From assembly GCF_003628125.1 (NCBI RefSeq), contig NZ_RBZU01000003.1, positions 186,001 through 250,000 on the forward strand: 64,000 nt of DNA, read 5' to 3'. Shown here piece by piece: positions 1 to 10,564 of this stretch; within the stretch, counting starts at the first letter, position 1, and the number at the start of each line of letters is the position of its first letter. Source of the DNA: Pararobbsia silviterrae (GTDB lineage: Bacteria; Pseudomonadota; Gammaproteobacteria; Burkholderiales; Burkholderiaceae). The position numbers and the translations under genes are program-made. The notes beneath the pieces are model-generated. The model saw only the letters and a list, made by a program, of their open reading frames with translations, was not told the DNA's origin and ran no database searches.

Positions 1-365
1 CGGCCCTTGTGTTTCGCCGATGCCGCCGGCCAACACATCAAGCTGTCCGGAGCTGATCCCAGGACTGGTTACGGACAACGCCATTGAACATTCTCACGCT
101 GGATTGAATTGCGCCGGATGCACCCCGGCCCGTTCCGGACACTCGGCCTCGCCAGGACGTCGTGTCGCTCGGACACACCAGCCCGCCCGGCGCCTCGGGA
201 CGCCCGAATTCCACTTTCCGGCAGGATCAGTGTCGCAGGTCGCGGGCGAACCGATCCGCGAAGCAACGAGGCAATTTGGGGCTTATTCGAGGTTTGTAAA
301 AAGCGTCCGGATCGCGGCGTGGGTGGACGTCGGGCGACGGGCATTTTTGGGGAGGCATCGTCCAG
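1..365. other. Left-edge intergenic stretch without a recognisable gene
   Basis: No reading frame here has a recognisable family, a convincing start with ribosome binding site, or coding-like composition. The short open frames on both strands are rich in Arg, Pro and Gly, as expected for chance frames in GC-rich DNA. The stretch runs directly into the heptamer repeats. Confidence 0.5.
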
Positions 366-375
366 CCGTTTCGAG

Positions 376-544
376 CCTTGGGCCTTGGGCCTTGGGCCTT
401 GGGCCTTGAGCTTCGGGCTTCGGGCTTCGGGCTCGGGTGTTCGGGTGTTCGGGAAACTTGTGGCAACGCGCACGCAGCGGGCAGCGGGCAGCGGGCAGCG
501 GGCAGCGGGCAGCGGGCAGCGGGCAGCGGGCAGCGGGCAGCGGG
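376..544. repeat. Three adjacent heptamer tandem repeat families
   Basis: From 376 there are five copies of CCTTGGG (the last ends GAG), then three copies of CTTCGGG to 431, then diverged relatives ending near 451. After a short unique spacer, ten perfect copies of CAGCGGG run from 475 to 544. All families share a 7-bp period and a GGG core but differ in the other bases. The block lies just beyond the terminator of the tRNA gene. No protein-coding role is supported: every frame is an artefact of the repeat. Confidence 0.95.
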
Positions 545-571
545 CAGCATCATGCGGCCTCACCGAACAAT

Positions 572-599
572 AAAAAAGGCTTAGCCGAAGCTAAGCCTT
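572..599 (-). terminator. Rho-independent terminator of the tRNA-Ile2 gene
   Basis: Read on the minus strand this is an 8-bp perfect stem (GGCTTAGC / GCTAAGCC) closed by a TTCG tetraloop and followed at once by six T. It starts about 10 bp past the tRNA CCA end, a textbook intrinsic terminator for the rpoD-tRNA direction of transcription. Confidence 0.92.
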
Positions 600-608
600 G
601 GGAACGAC

Positions 609-687
<79 letters not shown>

Positions 688-998
688 TGAAAACGGGAGA
701 AACGCGGCGGACGACCTCGTTCGAGTTCGTCCGGCGCAATCGGTGCAGACGGAAAACCGTTCAGCGAGATGCGCCGCCGATCGACACAACGGATCGGCAC
801 GACCGCGTCGGCAACAGGACCCGCAGGATAGCGGCCTACTCTACCTATGACAAGCGCCCCCGCAGGGGCGCTTGGGCGAATCGAAAATCAAACCCGAGCG
901 CATCGGACACGTCTGCGATCCATCGAACCCGACACGACGCCGGAGGCGTCCGATACATCAACCGCAGATGTCCGGCAGCCTTTCGCCGGACACCCGGA
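688..998. other. Spacer between rpoD and tRNA-Ile2, no gene seen
   Basis: About 310 bp. Apart from the hairpin at 850-875 I see no conserved element. The open frames crossing it are antisense extensions of rpoD. Confidence 0.5.
850..875 (-). terminator. Strong hairpin downstream of rpoD
   Basis: A perfect GC-rich inverted repeat (AAGCGCCCC / GGGGCGCTT) with a CGCA loop lies about 125 bp past the rpoD stop codon. There is no T-tract on either side, so it may be an RNA 3' end stabiliser or a weak terminator rather than a classical one. Confidence 0.5.
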
Positions 999-3506
<2,508 letters not shown>

Positions 3507-3624
3507 TACGATCTCGCCCCATCAACAGAACTTCACTGGTTCCGCCCGCCCTGGCCCGGTTCCGCGTACCGCGCGGCGCCGGATCGGGTCTCGCCGTCAG
3601 ATTAAAGCCCGCTGCAAACCCTCG

Positions 3625-3633
3625 ATTATACCA
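3625..3633 (-). promoter_or_regulatory. Extended -10 promoter for rpoD
   Basis: On the minus strand the sequence reads TGGTATAAT, a perfect -10 hexamer with the TG extension and no recognisable -35. It lies about 120 bp upstream of the rpoD start, just before the dnaG stop codon, and would let rpoD be transcribed independently of dnaG. Confidence 0.6.
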
Positions 3634-3634
3634 G

Positions 3635-5497
3635 TCACTCGCGCGCCGCCACCGGCGCGAGCCGTCTCCTGAGGTCAGCAGTTTGCCTCAGCAGATCGGC
3701 GTATTCGGTTGTCTCTTCGGAAGTCAGCTTGGACTGGCGCGACAGTCGGTCGCACCGCTCTCGTAATGCATCGTAATGAAGCTTCGCAAGCGCAGCCTGC
3801 AATTCCTCGCCGGCCACGCGCGTCTGATCCTGATAACGTTCGACCGAGCCATCCGTGTCGGGTGCGAGCACGAGATCGCGCACGTTTTCATCATAGGTCA
3901 GAATTTCGCGAAAAATCTCTTCATATACCGGCGCATTAGCCGTATTTCGAAGCACTTCCGAAAGCAATCTGAAATCCGCATGAGCGCCGAGCGCGCGGAT
4001 ATGCGTCAACACCTCATCGAATAATTCACGGCGCGCCGCATACCGAAGCGCCGCCCCTTCCTCATCACCGAGCACCGCCGCGCATCCCGGATACATGACA
4101 AGATTGCGCAACGCACGTTCCTCATTGCCTGTCACACGGCGGCGCGCCGCCTTCTCCGGCGCATCGCGCACGGCCCGCTGCACGGCGCCGTCGATCCCGC
4201 ATAACGCCGCCACCTCGCCGAACGGCACACCCAACCGATCCGCCAGCATATGGACCACCTGCGTGCGGAACGCGTTCGGCGGCAGGGCCGCGAGCAGCGG
4301 CTTCGCCTCGAACAGCGCCTTCGCGCGGCCCTCGGGCTGGTCGAGCGGCTTGTCGGCCACAATCTCGTTGAGCAGGAACTGCGACAACGGCAGCGCCTCC
4401 TCGACCTGATGCCCGAAGGCATCCGTTCCGAACGCTCTCACGTAGCTATCCGGATCGTGCTCGGGCGGCAGAAACAGAAACCGGATCGTCCGGTTGTCCG
4501 CCGCGTGCGGCAGGCACGCATCGAGCGCGCGCCGTGCCGCGCGACGTCCCGCCTTGTCGCCGTCGAAGCTGAACACGACCGTATCGGTCTGACGCATGAG
4601 CTTCTGCACATGGATCGGCGTACACGCGGTGCCGAGCGTCGCCACCGCGTTCGGAAATCCGAGCTGCGCGAGCGCCACCACATCCATATAGCCTTCGACA
4701 ACGAGCACGAAGCCTTTCTCGCGAATCGCGAGACGCGCCTCGAACAAGCCGTAGAGTTCGCTGCCCTTGTTAAATAAGGGCGTTTCCGGCGAGTTCAAAT
4801 ACTTGGGCTCGCCGCCGTCGAGCACACGCCCGCCGAATCCGATGACCTGACCCCGCACATTGCGGATCGGAAACATGATCCGATCGCGGAACCGGTCGTA
4901 CCGCCGCGCCGCGCCGCTTTGCGCATCGGTCTTCTCGCTCACGAGTACGAGACCCGCTTCGACGAGCGCGTCCGCCTGGTAGTCGTCGAACGCGGCTTCG
5001 AGGTTCTGCCAGCCGTCGGGCGCATAACCCAGCGCGAAATCCCGGGCGACCTCGCCCGAGAGCCCGCGCTTCTTCAAATACGCGATCGCGTTCGGCGACG
5101 TCTTGAGCGTCTGTTTGTAGTAGTCGCTCGCCGCCTTCATCCGATCGACAAGACCGATCGCCTGCTTCCATTGCCCCGCGTCGCGCGCATCGCCGCCCGC
5201 GCGGGGTTCCTGCGGCACGGTCAGGCCCACGGACTGCGCGAGCTCTTCGACGGCTTCCGGGAACGTCAGCCCCGCATGCTCCATCAGGAAATTGATGGCG
5301 GTCCCGTGCGCGCCGCAGCCGAAGCAGTGATAGAACTGCTTGGTCGGGCTCACGGAAAAGGAGGGGCTCTTTTCGTTATGGAACGGACAGAGTCCCATAA
5401 AATTCGCGCCACCCTTTTTGAGCTGGACATAGCGCCCCACCACTTCGACGACGTCGATGCGGCTCAGCAAATCCTGCAGGAAGGAGTGGGGAATCAA
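3635..5497 (-). CDS. dnaG: DNA primase DnaG
   Basis: Synthesises RNA primers for lagging-strand replication in complex with the DnaB helicase. The 620-aa protein begins with a CHC2 zinc ribbon (CPFH...CFGCG, about residues 38-63). This is followed by the RNA polymerase core and TOPRIM domain (VVEGYMDVVAL near 265, then SFDGDKAGRRAA), and a C-terminal helicase-binding domain. The start is TTG at 5497: an in-frame TAA lies four codons upstream, and the next Met would remove the conserved N-terminus. Placed between yqeY and rpoD as in other Burkholderiaceae. Confidence 0.96.
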   Translation of the reverse strand: MIPHSFLQDLLSRIDVVEVVGRYVQLKKGGANFMGLCPFHNEKSPSFSVSPTKQFYHCFGCGAHGTAINFLMEHAGLTFPEAVEELAQSVGLTVPQEPRAGGDARDAGQWKQAIGLVDRMKAASDYYKQTLKTSPNAIAYLKKRGLSGEVARDFALGYAPDGWQNLEAAFDDYQADALVEAGLVLVSEKTDAQSGAARRYDRFRDRIMFPIRNVRGQVIGFGGRVLDGGEPKYLNSPETPLFNKGSELYGLFEARLAIREKGFVLVVEGYMDVVALAQLGFPNAVATLGTACTPIHVQKLMRQTDTVVFSFDGDKAGRRAARRALDACLPHAADNRTIRFLFLPPEHDPDSYVRAFGTDAFGHQVEEALPLSQFLLNEIVADKPLDQPEGRAKALFEAKPLLAALPPNAFRTQVVHMLADRLGVPFGEVAALCGIDGAVQRAVRDAPEKAARRRVTGNEERALRNLVMYPGCAAVLGDEEGAALRYAARRELFDEVLTHIRALGAHADFRLLSEVLRNTANAPVYEEIFREILTYDENVRDLVLAPDTDGSVERYQDQTRVAGEELQAALAKLHYDALRERCDRLSRQSKLTSEETTEYADLLRQTADLRRRLAPVAARE

Positions 5498-5650
5498 AGC
5501 GCCTAATTACCGCAAGTCGTATCGGCCCGCGCCCGGCGATGCTGCCCGAACGCGCCCGGTCCTCTCATCCACCGGCAGCGCGCATGCCGAACGCTGCCTG
5601 CCCCGTATGTTCGCCACCGGCCCGATGTCCGGCGCGACACTGTCTTGTTT

Positions 5651-5685
5651 CCGTCCGCCGGCCGTCGGTCGTCGGCCGTCGTGCG
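5651..5685. repeat. Degenerate 7-bp array abutting the yqeY stop codon
   Basis: Five consecutive heptamers, consensus YCGGYCG, fill 5651-5685. The next base begins the (complement of the) yqeY stop codon. The copies are diverged (CCGTCCG, CCGGCCG, TCGGTCG, TCGGCCG, TCGTGCG), so this looks like an old array. Confidence 0.6.
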
Positions 5686-6138
5686 CTACTTCGCGGTCAG
5701 CGCGGCCTTCACCTGCGCCGACACGGCCGTCATGTCCGCGCGGCCGGCAAGCTTGCCTTTGAGCACGCCCATGACCTTGCCCATGTCCTGCGGACCCGCC
5801 GCGCCCACCTGCGCGAGCACCGACGCGACTTCAGCCTCGATCTCGGCCGGCGTCAGTTGCTGCGGCATATAGGCCTGCAGCACGAGCAATTCGGCCTGTT
5901 CCTTGTCGACGAGATCCTGGCGCCCCGCATTCGCAAACTGCTCGATCGAGTCCTTGCGCTGCTTGACGAGCTTGTCGATCACGCTCGTGATCGCCGCATC
6001 GTCGAGTTCGATGCGATCGTCGACCTCGCGTTGTTTGATCGCGGCAAGCAACAGACGGACGGTGCCCAGGCGCTCGGTTTCGCGCGCGCGCATGGCAGCC
6101 TTCATGTCTTCGGTGATCCGTTCTTTCAAGCTGCTCAT
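5686..6138 (-). CDS. GatB/YqeY domain protein
   Basis: A member of the YqeY family, which resembles the tRNA-binding tail of the GatB amidotransferase subunit; the biochemical role of the free-standing protein is unknown. The all-helical protein has the family pattern SLKERITEDMKAAMRA at the N-terminus, LGTVRLLLAAIKQREVDDRI, and a C-terminal tail with GKVMGVLKGKLAGRADM. An in-frame ATG three codons upstream (6147) is possible, but family members start at MSSLKERI, so 6138 was chosen (150 aa). It lies in the conserved rpsU-yqeY-dnaG-rpoD cluster. Confidence 0.93.
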   Translation of the reverse strand: MSSLKERITEDMKAAMRARETERLGTVRLLLAAIKQREVDDRIELDDAAITSVIDKLVKQRKDSIEQFANAGRQDLVDKEQAELLVLQAYMPQQLTPAEIEAEVASVLAQVGAAGPQDMGKVMGVLKGKLAGRADMTAVSAQVKAALTAK

Positions 6139-6221
6139 CGGCGGCAAGTCCTCAACACAAGATACTAGGAAATTAATTCACACTTCGCTCGCGCGTGCGC
6201 GGCGCGCCGTCATGCGAAACA

Positions 6222-6256
6222 CAAAAACCCGCCTCGGAAGGTCCGAAAGCGGGTTT
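6222..6256 (-). terminator. Intrinsic terminator after rpsU
   Basis: On the minus strand an 8-bp stem (AAACCCGC / GCGGGTTT) with an inner TCGGA/TCCGA helix is followed by a T-rich tract (TTTTTGTGTTT). It lies about 35 bp past the rpsU stop codon and separates rpsU from yqeY. Confidence 0.85.
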
Positions 6257-6290
6257 CGCGGTACGCGCCCGACCCGGCGGGCGCGGCCGA

Positions 6291-6503
6291 TCAATAGAGT
6301 TTCTTCGGAAGCATCTGGCCGCGCAGCGTCTTGAAGTGACGCTTGACCGCTGCTGCCTTCTTGCGCTTGCGCTCGGATGTCGGCTTTTCGTAAAACTCCC
6401 GCGCACGCAGATCGGTCAGCAGACCGTTCTTTTCAATCGTACGTTTGAAACGACGCATCGCGACTTCGAACGGCTCGTTCTCTTTGAGGCGAATGATGGT
6501 CAT
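6291..6503 (-). CDS. rpsU: 30S ribosomal protein S21
   Basis: Small ribosomal subunit protein bound near the anti-Shine-Dalgarno end of 16S rRNA. The 70-aa product begins [20 protein letters not shown] and has the very basic C-terminus typical of S21. The open frame continues 28 codons upstream, but the conserved S21 N-terminus sets the start at 6503. First gene of the rpsU-yqeY-dnaG-rpoD cluster, but followed by its own terminator. Confidence 0.97.
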   Translation of the reverse strand: MTIIRLKENEPFEVAMRRFKRTIEKNGLLTDLRAREFYEKPTSERKRKKAAAVKRHFKTLRGQMLPKKLY

Positions 6504-6605
6504 GATTCGGTCGGGGCAAGTAGACAATCCGAGGGCCCACGAGTGTAGCACAGGACTTTTCGATTTCCCACCGCGGCAAACGGTCATTTTTGCCGAACCG
6601 CCCGC

Positions 6606-7808
6606 TCATTGCCGCTCGGCGAGCGCCTGAGCCGCGGCGACGGCCGATGCCCAAGCCCATTGGAAGTTGTAGCCGCCGAGCCAGCCCGTGACGTCGACGG
6701 CCTCGCCGATGAAATGCAGGCCCGGCACGCGCTTGGCCTCGAGGCTCGCCGACGAAAGTTCGGATGTCGAGACGCCGCCGCCCGTGACCTCCGCCTTGCG
6801 CCACCCCTCGGTCCCGGCGGGCGTGATCGTCCAGCGATTGAGCCCTTCGCCAAGCGCGCGGATCTGCCGATCGGGCAAATCCGCGAGACGCGTCTGAGGC
6901 GTCACGCCATGCACCTGCGCCCACGTCTCGGCGAGCCGCCCCGGCAGCTTTTCCGAAAGTTGGGTCACGAGTTGCTTTTTCGAGCCCGGTTTCGCAGCAA
7001 GCAGCCACTCGACCGCATCGAACGCCGGCAACAGATCGATGTTCAACGGCTGTCCGAGCGACCAGAAGCTCGAGATCTGCAGAATCGCCGGTCCGGAGAG
7101 CCCGCGATGCGTGAGCAGCAGATCCTCGAGAAACTCGCCGCGCGACTTGCCCGCCCCCGTCGAGACGCTCGCCTCGAGCGCAAGTCCGGACAGCGCGGCA
7201 AACGGGTCCCAGCCCGACGTCGTAAACGTCAGCGGGACAAGCGCGGGCCGCGGCTCGACGATCTCGAGACCGAACTGGCGCGCGAGCGCATAGGCGAAAT
7301 CGGTCGCGCCGATCTTCGGAATCGACAGACCGCCCGTCGCGACAACGAGCGCGCGCGCCTCGATCTCGCCGGCGCTCGTCGAGATCGAGAAGGACGCCCC
7401 GCGGCGCACCTCGTGCACCTGCACGGGCCGGCGCCATTGGACACGCCCTGCCTCGCACTCGGCGACGAGCATGTCGATGATCTGCTCGCTCGACGCGTCG
7501 CAGAACAACTGGCCCTTGTGCTTTTCGTGAAACGCGATCCGATGCCGTTTGACGAGCGCGACGAAGTCCTGCGGCGTGTAACGCGCGAGCGCCGACCTGC
7601 AAAAGCGCGGATTGTCGGACAGATAGTTCGCGGGACCCGCATCGCGGTTCGTGAAATTGCAGCGTCCGCCGCCCGAGATCCGGATCTTTTCGGCGAGACG
7701 CGTTGCGTGGTCGATCAGCACCACGCGCAAGCCCCGCTGTCCGGCGACCGCCGCGCACATCATGCCGGCGGCCCCGGCGCCGATCACGGCTACGTCAAAA
7801 TTTTCCAT
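6606..7808 (-). CDS. BaiN/HI0933-family FAD/NAD(P)-dependent oxidoreductase
   Basis: A flavoprotein of the YhiN/HI0933 family (400 aa, the usual length). The N-terminus shows a dinucleotide-binding motif (VIGAGAAGMM, residues 8-17) and the family signature RISGGGRCNFTN (about 43-54). A late motif near the C-terminus (GEAVDVTGWLGGYNFQWAW) closes the FAD site. The substrate is unknown; one gut homologue (BaiN) reduces bile acid intermediates, but that role should not be carried over to this organism. ATG at 7808. Confidence 0.92.
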   Translation of the reverse strand: MENFDVAVIGAGAAGMMCAAVAGQRGLRVVLIDHATRLAEKIRISGGGRCNFTNRDAGPANYLSDNPRFCRSALARYTPQDFVALVKRHRIAFHEKHKGQLFCDASSEQIIDMLVAECEAGRVQWRRPVQVHEVRRGASFSISTSAGEIEARALVVATGGLSIPKIGATDFAYALARQFGLEIVEPRPALVPLTFTTSGWDPFAALSGLALEASVSTGAGKSRGEFLEDLLLTHRGLSGPAILQISSFWSLGQPLNIDLLPAFDAVEWLLAAKPGSKKQLVTQLSEKLPGRLAETWAQVHGVTPQTRLADLPDRQIRALGEGLNRWTITPAGTEGWRKAEVTGGGVSTSELSSASLEAKRVPGLHFIGEAVDVTGWLGGYNFQWAWASAVAAAQALAERQ

Positions 7809-8078
7809 GGGCGCGATTGTACGTGGCCGCGCGGCCGGCTCGCCGTTTGCCGTTTGCCGCTCTCAGTGCTCAGGTCGCTGATCGACCGTGCACGCTCGTG
7901 CTCGTGCTCGCGGATGTGGATGTGGATGTGGATGTGGATGTGGATGTGGATGTGGATGTGGATGTGGATGTGGATGTGGATGTGGATGTGGATGTGGATG
8001 TGGATGTGGGCGGAATCGTCGTATCCGATCGCGACATCGCGGCGGATGCTGCCTCGGGTCAATCACGCCGACTTCGAT
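7809..8078. promoter_or_regulatory. Upstream region of the orphan gene, dominated by a hexamer array
   Basis: This divergent spacer holds a few CTCGTG hexamers (about 7894-7909), the long GGATGT array, and about 70 bp of unique sequence before the next start codon. No sigma-70 promoter is obvious. If the orphan gene is transcribed from beyond the array, copy number would change promoter or leader spacing. Confidence 0.4.
7912..8009. repeat. Hexamer microsatellite, 16.3 perfect copies of GGATGT
   Basis: Ninety-eight bases of uninterrupted GGATGT. Because the unit is six, all frames stay open and give dipeptide repeats (Met-Trp and Val-Asp on +, His-Ile on -), so open frames crossing it are not evidence of coding. 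The perfect copies imply recent slippage and probable length variation between isolates. Confidence 0.97.
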
Positions 8079-9197
8079 ATGCGCACGCCCCCACACACCG
8101 GTCCGCTGGCCCGTCTCTGGACGCCCCGAGCACGTCCGATCGCCCTGATGCGTGTCGACGACGCGTCCGCACCGAGCCTGTCTCGGCTCGTCGCACTCTC
8201 GCATCTCGATCCGCTCGCGCTCCAGACATGGCGCGATCGGCACGACACCGAATCGCTCGCCGCACGCGCGATGCGCATCGCCGATCTCGATCATTTCGAG
8301 TCGTGGAGCGCGTCGTGCGCACTGCAAACCTACTTCGACGCGCTGCCCGCCGACCTCGATGCCCCGTCGACCTCGCCTTTCATCGACCTCGCCCGGGCAC
8401 GCGTCGCCACGCTCGCGGAAAAGGTCGGTCTCGACGTACCGCACGCGCTCGCGCTGCTGCGCGGCAATCCCGCCGGACGCCCGCGCGCGTCGCGCCTGAA
8501 CGACGCACAGCAGCTCGCGTTTCTCGATCTCGTGGCCACGCCTGAACGCGAGCGCACGCTCGTACAACTCGTCGATGCGGGCGTCATGCATGCGGCGGGC
8601 CTCTCGACCGGTCCGTATCGGACGGTCGTCCACGAACGGTTCCACAACTATCACATCGAAATGCGCCGGCGCCTGAGACCGCGCGCCGACGATGCGACGC
8701 TGATTCGCGACAGCCGCCGCGCTTTGACGAGCGATGATTTCGTGCGTCGCTGGTTCAAGTACGGCTACTGCAACACGCACACCCTCGGCGCGTGGACGCC
8801 CGACATCAACTGGACGTTTTCGCGCATCCAGGGCCCCGTGCATCGCCCCGTCTTCGACGCCCTCGACCTCAGCCATTCGAATATGGACGACGCGCATGTC
8901 TTCAATCCGTCCTTCGCGCAGGCCCGCCTTACGGGCGTCACGATGGCGCGAAGCGTGATCCAGCGCGACGTCGCGCTCGACCAGGCGCCTTGGCAGACAT
9001 GGATCGACGCGCTGAGATCGGCAGGCGTCGAAGGCCTGGATGTCGCGCGGTGCGTCGCGCATACCGGCCGCGTGCGTTACCTCGACGGCGGCGAGGGACG
9101 CTACGAGCGCGTTCAACTGCCGGATCGCCCCGCCCGCGGCTGGCGCGCCCACGTCCGGATATCGCGATGGCTTTCGAGCCTTCGATCGCCAAGCTGA
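8079..9197 (+). CDS. Orphan protein of unknown function
   Basis: A 372-aa protein I cannot assign to any family. Composition is normal for a real gene, with no Arg/Pro skew. Distinctive stretches are [20 protein letters not shown] (near residue 185) and a Trp/Tyr/His-rich block ([20 protein letters not shown], then [20 protein letters not shown]). No signal peptide or membrane helix is visible, so it is probably cytoplasmic or secreted by a leaderless route. In-frame ATGs at 8046, 8079 and 8148 are all possible; none has a clear ribosome binding site. It follows the hexamer microsatellite and precedes tsaD. Confidence 0.7.
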   Translation: MRTPPHTGPLARLWTPRARPIALMRVDDASAPSLSRLVALSHLDPLALQTWRDRHDTESLAARAMRIADLDHFESWSASCALQTYFDALPADLDAPSTSPFIDLARARVATLAEKVGLDVPHALALLRGNPAGRPRASRLNDAQQLAFLDLVATPERERTLVQLVDAGVMHAAGLSTGPYRTVVHERFHNYHIEMRRRLRPRADDATLIRDSRRALTSDDFVRRWFKYGYCNTHTLGAWTPDINWTFSRIQGPVHRPVFDALDLSHSNMDDAHVFNPSFAQARLTGVTMARSVIQRDVALDQAPWQTWIDALRSAGVEGLDVARCVAHTGRVRYLDGGEGRYERVQLPDRPARGWRAHVRISRWLSSLRSPS

Positions 9198-9303
9198 ACC
9201 TTCGTGCATGCGCGCCGCCGCGTCGTCGCAACGGCACGTGCGCACCGCGGCGCCGCTCGCATCGACGGCGAACCCTCGCGGCTCGAGCCGCGCGCCGCCC
9301 GAC

Positions 9304-9309
9304 TATAAT
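9304..9309 (+). promoter_or_regulatory. Probable -10 box of tsaD
   Basis: A perfect TATAAT lies 48 bp before the tsaD start codon. No good -35 is seen at 17 bp, so the promoter may need an activator or other contacts. Confidence 0.5.
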
Positions 9310-9357
9310 GACGCCTTTGCAACACGCACTTCCGCGCGCCGCGCGCCCATCCCCTCC

Positions 9358-10386
9358 ATGCTTGTCCTCGGCCTCGAAAGCTCCTGCGATGAAACCGGCC
9401 TCGCGCTCTACGACACCGAGCGCGGCTTGCTCGCCCACGCGCTGCACTCGCAGATCGCGATGCATCGCGAATACGGCGGCGTCGTCCCCGAGCTCGCGTC
9501 GCGCGACCACATCCGCCGCGCGCTGCCGCTGCTCGAACAGGTGCTCGATCAATCGAACCGCGCCCTCGCGGACGTCGATGCGATCGCGTTCACGCAAGGC
9601 CCGGGACTCGCGGGCGCGCTGCTCGTCGGCGCGAGCATCGCGAACGGGCTTGCGCTTGCACTGCGCAAACCCGTGATCGGCATTCATCATCTCGAAGGCC
9701 ATCTGCTGTCGCCGCTGCTCGTCGACGCGCCGCCCGCGTTTCCGTTCGTCGCCTTGCTCGTCTCGGGCGGTCACACGCAGTTGATGCGCGTGACCGACGT
9801 CGGCCAATACGAAACGCTCGGCGAAACGCTCGACGACGCCGCGGGCGAAGCATTCGACAAGACGGCCAAATTGCTGGGACTCGGCTATCCGGGCGGCCCC
9901 GAAGTGTCGCGGCTCGCCGAATTCGGCACGCCTGGCGCGGTCGTGCTCCCTCGGCCGATGCTGCATTCAGGCGATCTCGACTTCAGCTTCAGCGGACTCA
10001 AGACCGCCGTGCTGACGGCCGTGCGCAAGCTCGGCGCGAACGTCTGCGAACAGGACAAGGCCGATATCGCGCGCGGATTCGTCGACGCGGCCGTCGACGT
10101 GCTCGCGGCCAAGGCGATTGCGGCGCTCAAGCAGACGCGGCTCAAGCGGCTCGTCGTCGCGGGCGGCGTCGGCGCGAACCGTCAGCTACGCGAGGCCCTG
10201 AATGCCGCCGCGAAGCGGCGCGGCTTCGCCGTGCATTATCCCGACCTCGCGCTCTGCACGGACAACGGCGCGATGATCGCGCTCGCGGGCGCGTTGCGCC
10301 TCGCGCGCTGGCCCGAGCAAGCGCAGCACGCCTATGCGTTCACCGTCAAACCACGCTGGGATCTGAGCACGCTCGCGACGCAGTAG
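9358..10386 (+). CDS. tsaD: tRNA N6-adenosine threonylcarbamoyltransferase TsaD
   Basis: Transfers the threonylcarbamoyl group from TC-AMP to A37 of ANN-decoding tRNAs, with TsaB and TsaE. The 342-aa protein starts [20 protein letters not shown], contains the metal-binding HHLEGH motif (about residue 110) and the ASKA-fold ATP motif LVSGGHTQL, and ends with a CTDNGAMIA block. The open frame extends upstream, but the conserved N-terminus fixes the ATG at 9358. TcdA, which cyclises the product t6A, is encoded at 45332 in this same window. Confidence 0.96.
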   Translation: MLVLGLESSCDETGLALYDTERGLLAHALHSQIAMHREYGGVVPELASRDHIRRALPLLEQVLDQSNRALADVDAIAFTQGPGLAGALLVGASIANGLALALRKPVIGIHHLEGHLLSPLLVDAPPAFPFVALLVSGGHTQLMRVTDVGQYETLGETLDDAAGEAFDKTAKLLGLGYPGGPEVSRLAEFGTPGAVVLPRPMLHSGDLDFSFSGLKTAVLTAVRKLGANVCEQDKADIARGFVDAAVDVLAAKAIAALKQTRLKRLVVAGGVGANRQLREALNAAAKRRGFAVHYPDLALCTDNGAMIALAGALRLARWPEQAQHAYAFTVKPRWDLSTLATQ

Positions 10387-10442
10387 CCGACGCGCGGCAA
10401 CAAGCTCGACGCCTCACGATGCGCGTCGACGCGCATCGCCCC

Positions 10443-10490
10443 AAAAAGACAACACCCCGAAGATCGGACCTGCGTCCAATGTTCGGGGTG
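10443..10490 (-). terminator. Intrinsic terminator after dxs
   Basis: Perfect 9-bp arms CACCCCGAA / TTCGGGGTG enclose a 20-base loop. On the minus strand they are followed by TTGTCTTTTT. It lies between the convergent tsaD and dxs genes and may stop transcripts from both sides. Confidence 0.75.
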
Positions 10491-10564
10491 CGATATAAAT
10501 CGACAAATACGCGATCGAAAACCGCGCGATCGAGAACGGCGAGTCCGCCGTCCCGATCCCTCGT

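Noticed and set aside
376-544. CRISPR array
   Set aside because: Units are 7 bp with no spacers; none of the arrays in this window has the 25-40 bp repeat and unique spacer pattern, and no cas gene is present.
7790-8062. Small minus-strand protein with a His-Ile dipeptide run
   Set aside because: Produced entirely by the hexamer microsatellite; all frames across it are open.
8059-9245. Minus-strand coding alternative to the orphan gene
   Set aside because: The plus frame has balanced composition with rare residues (Trp, Tyr, Phe, Asn) in clusters, while minus frames are Arg/Ala/Ser-skewed.
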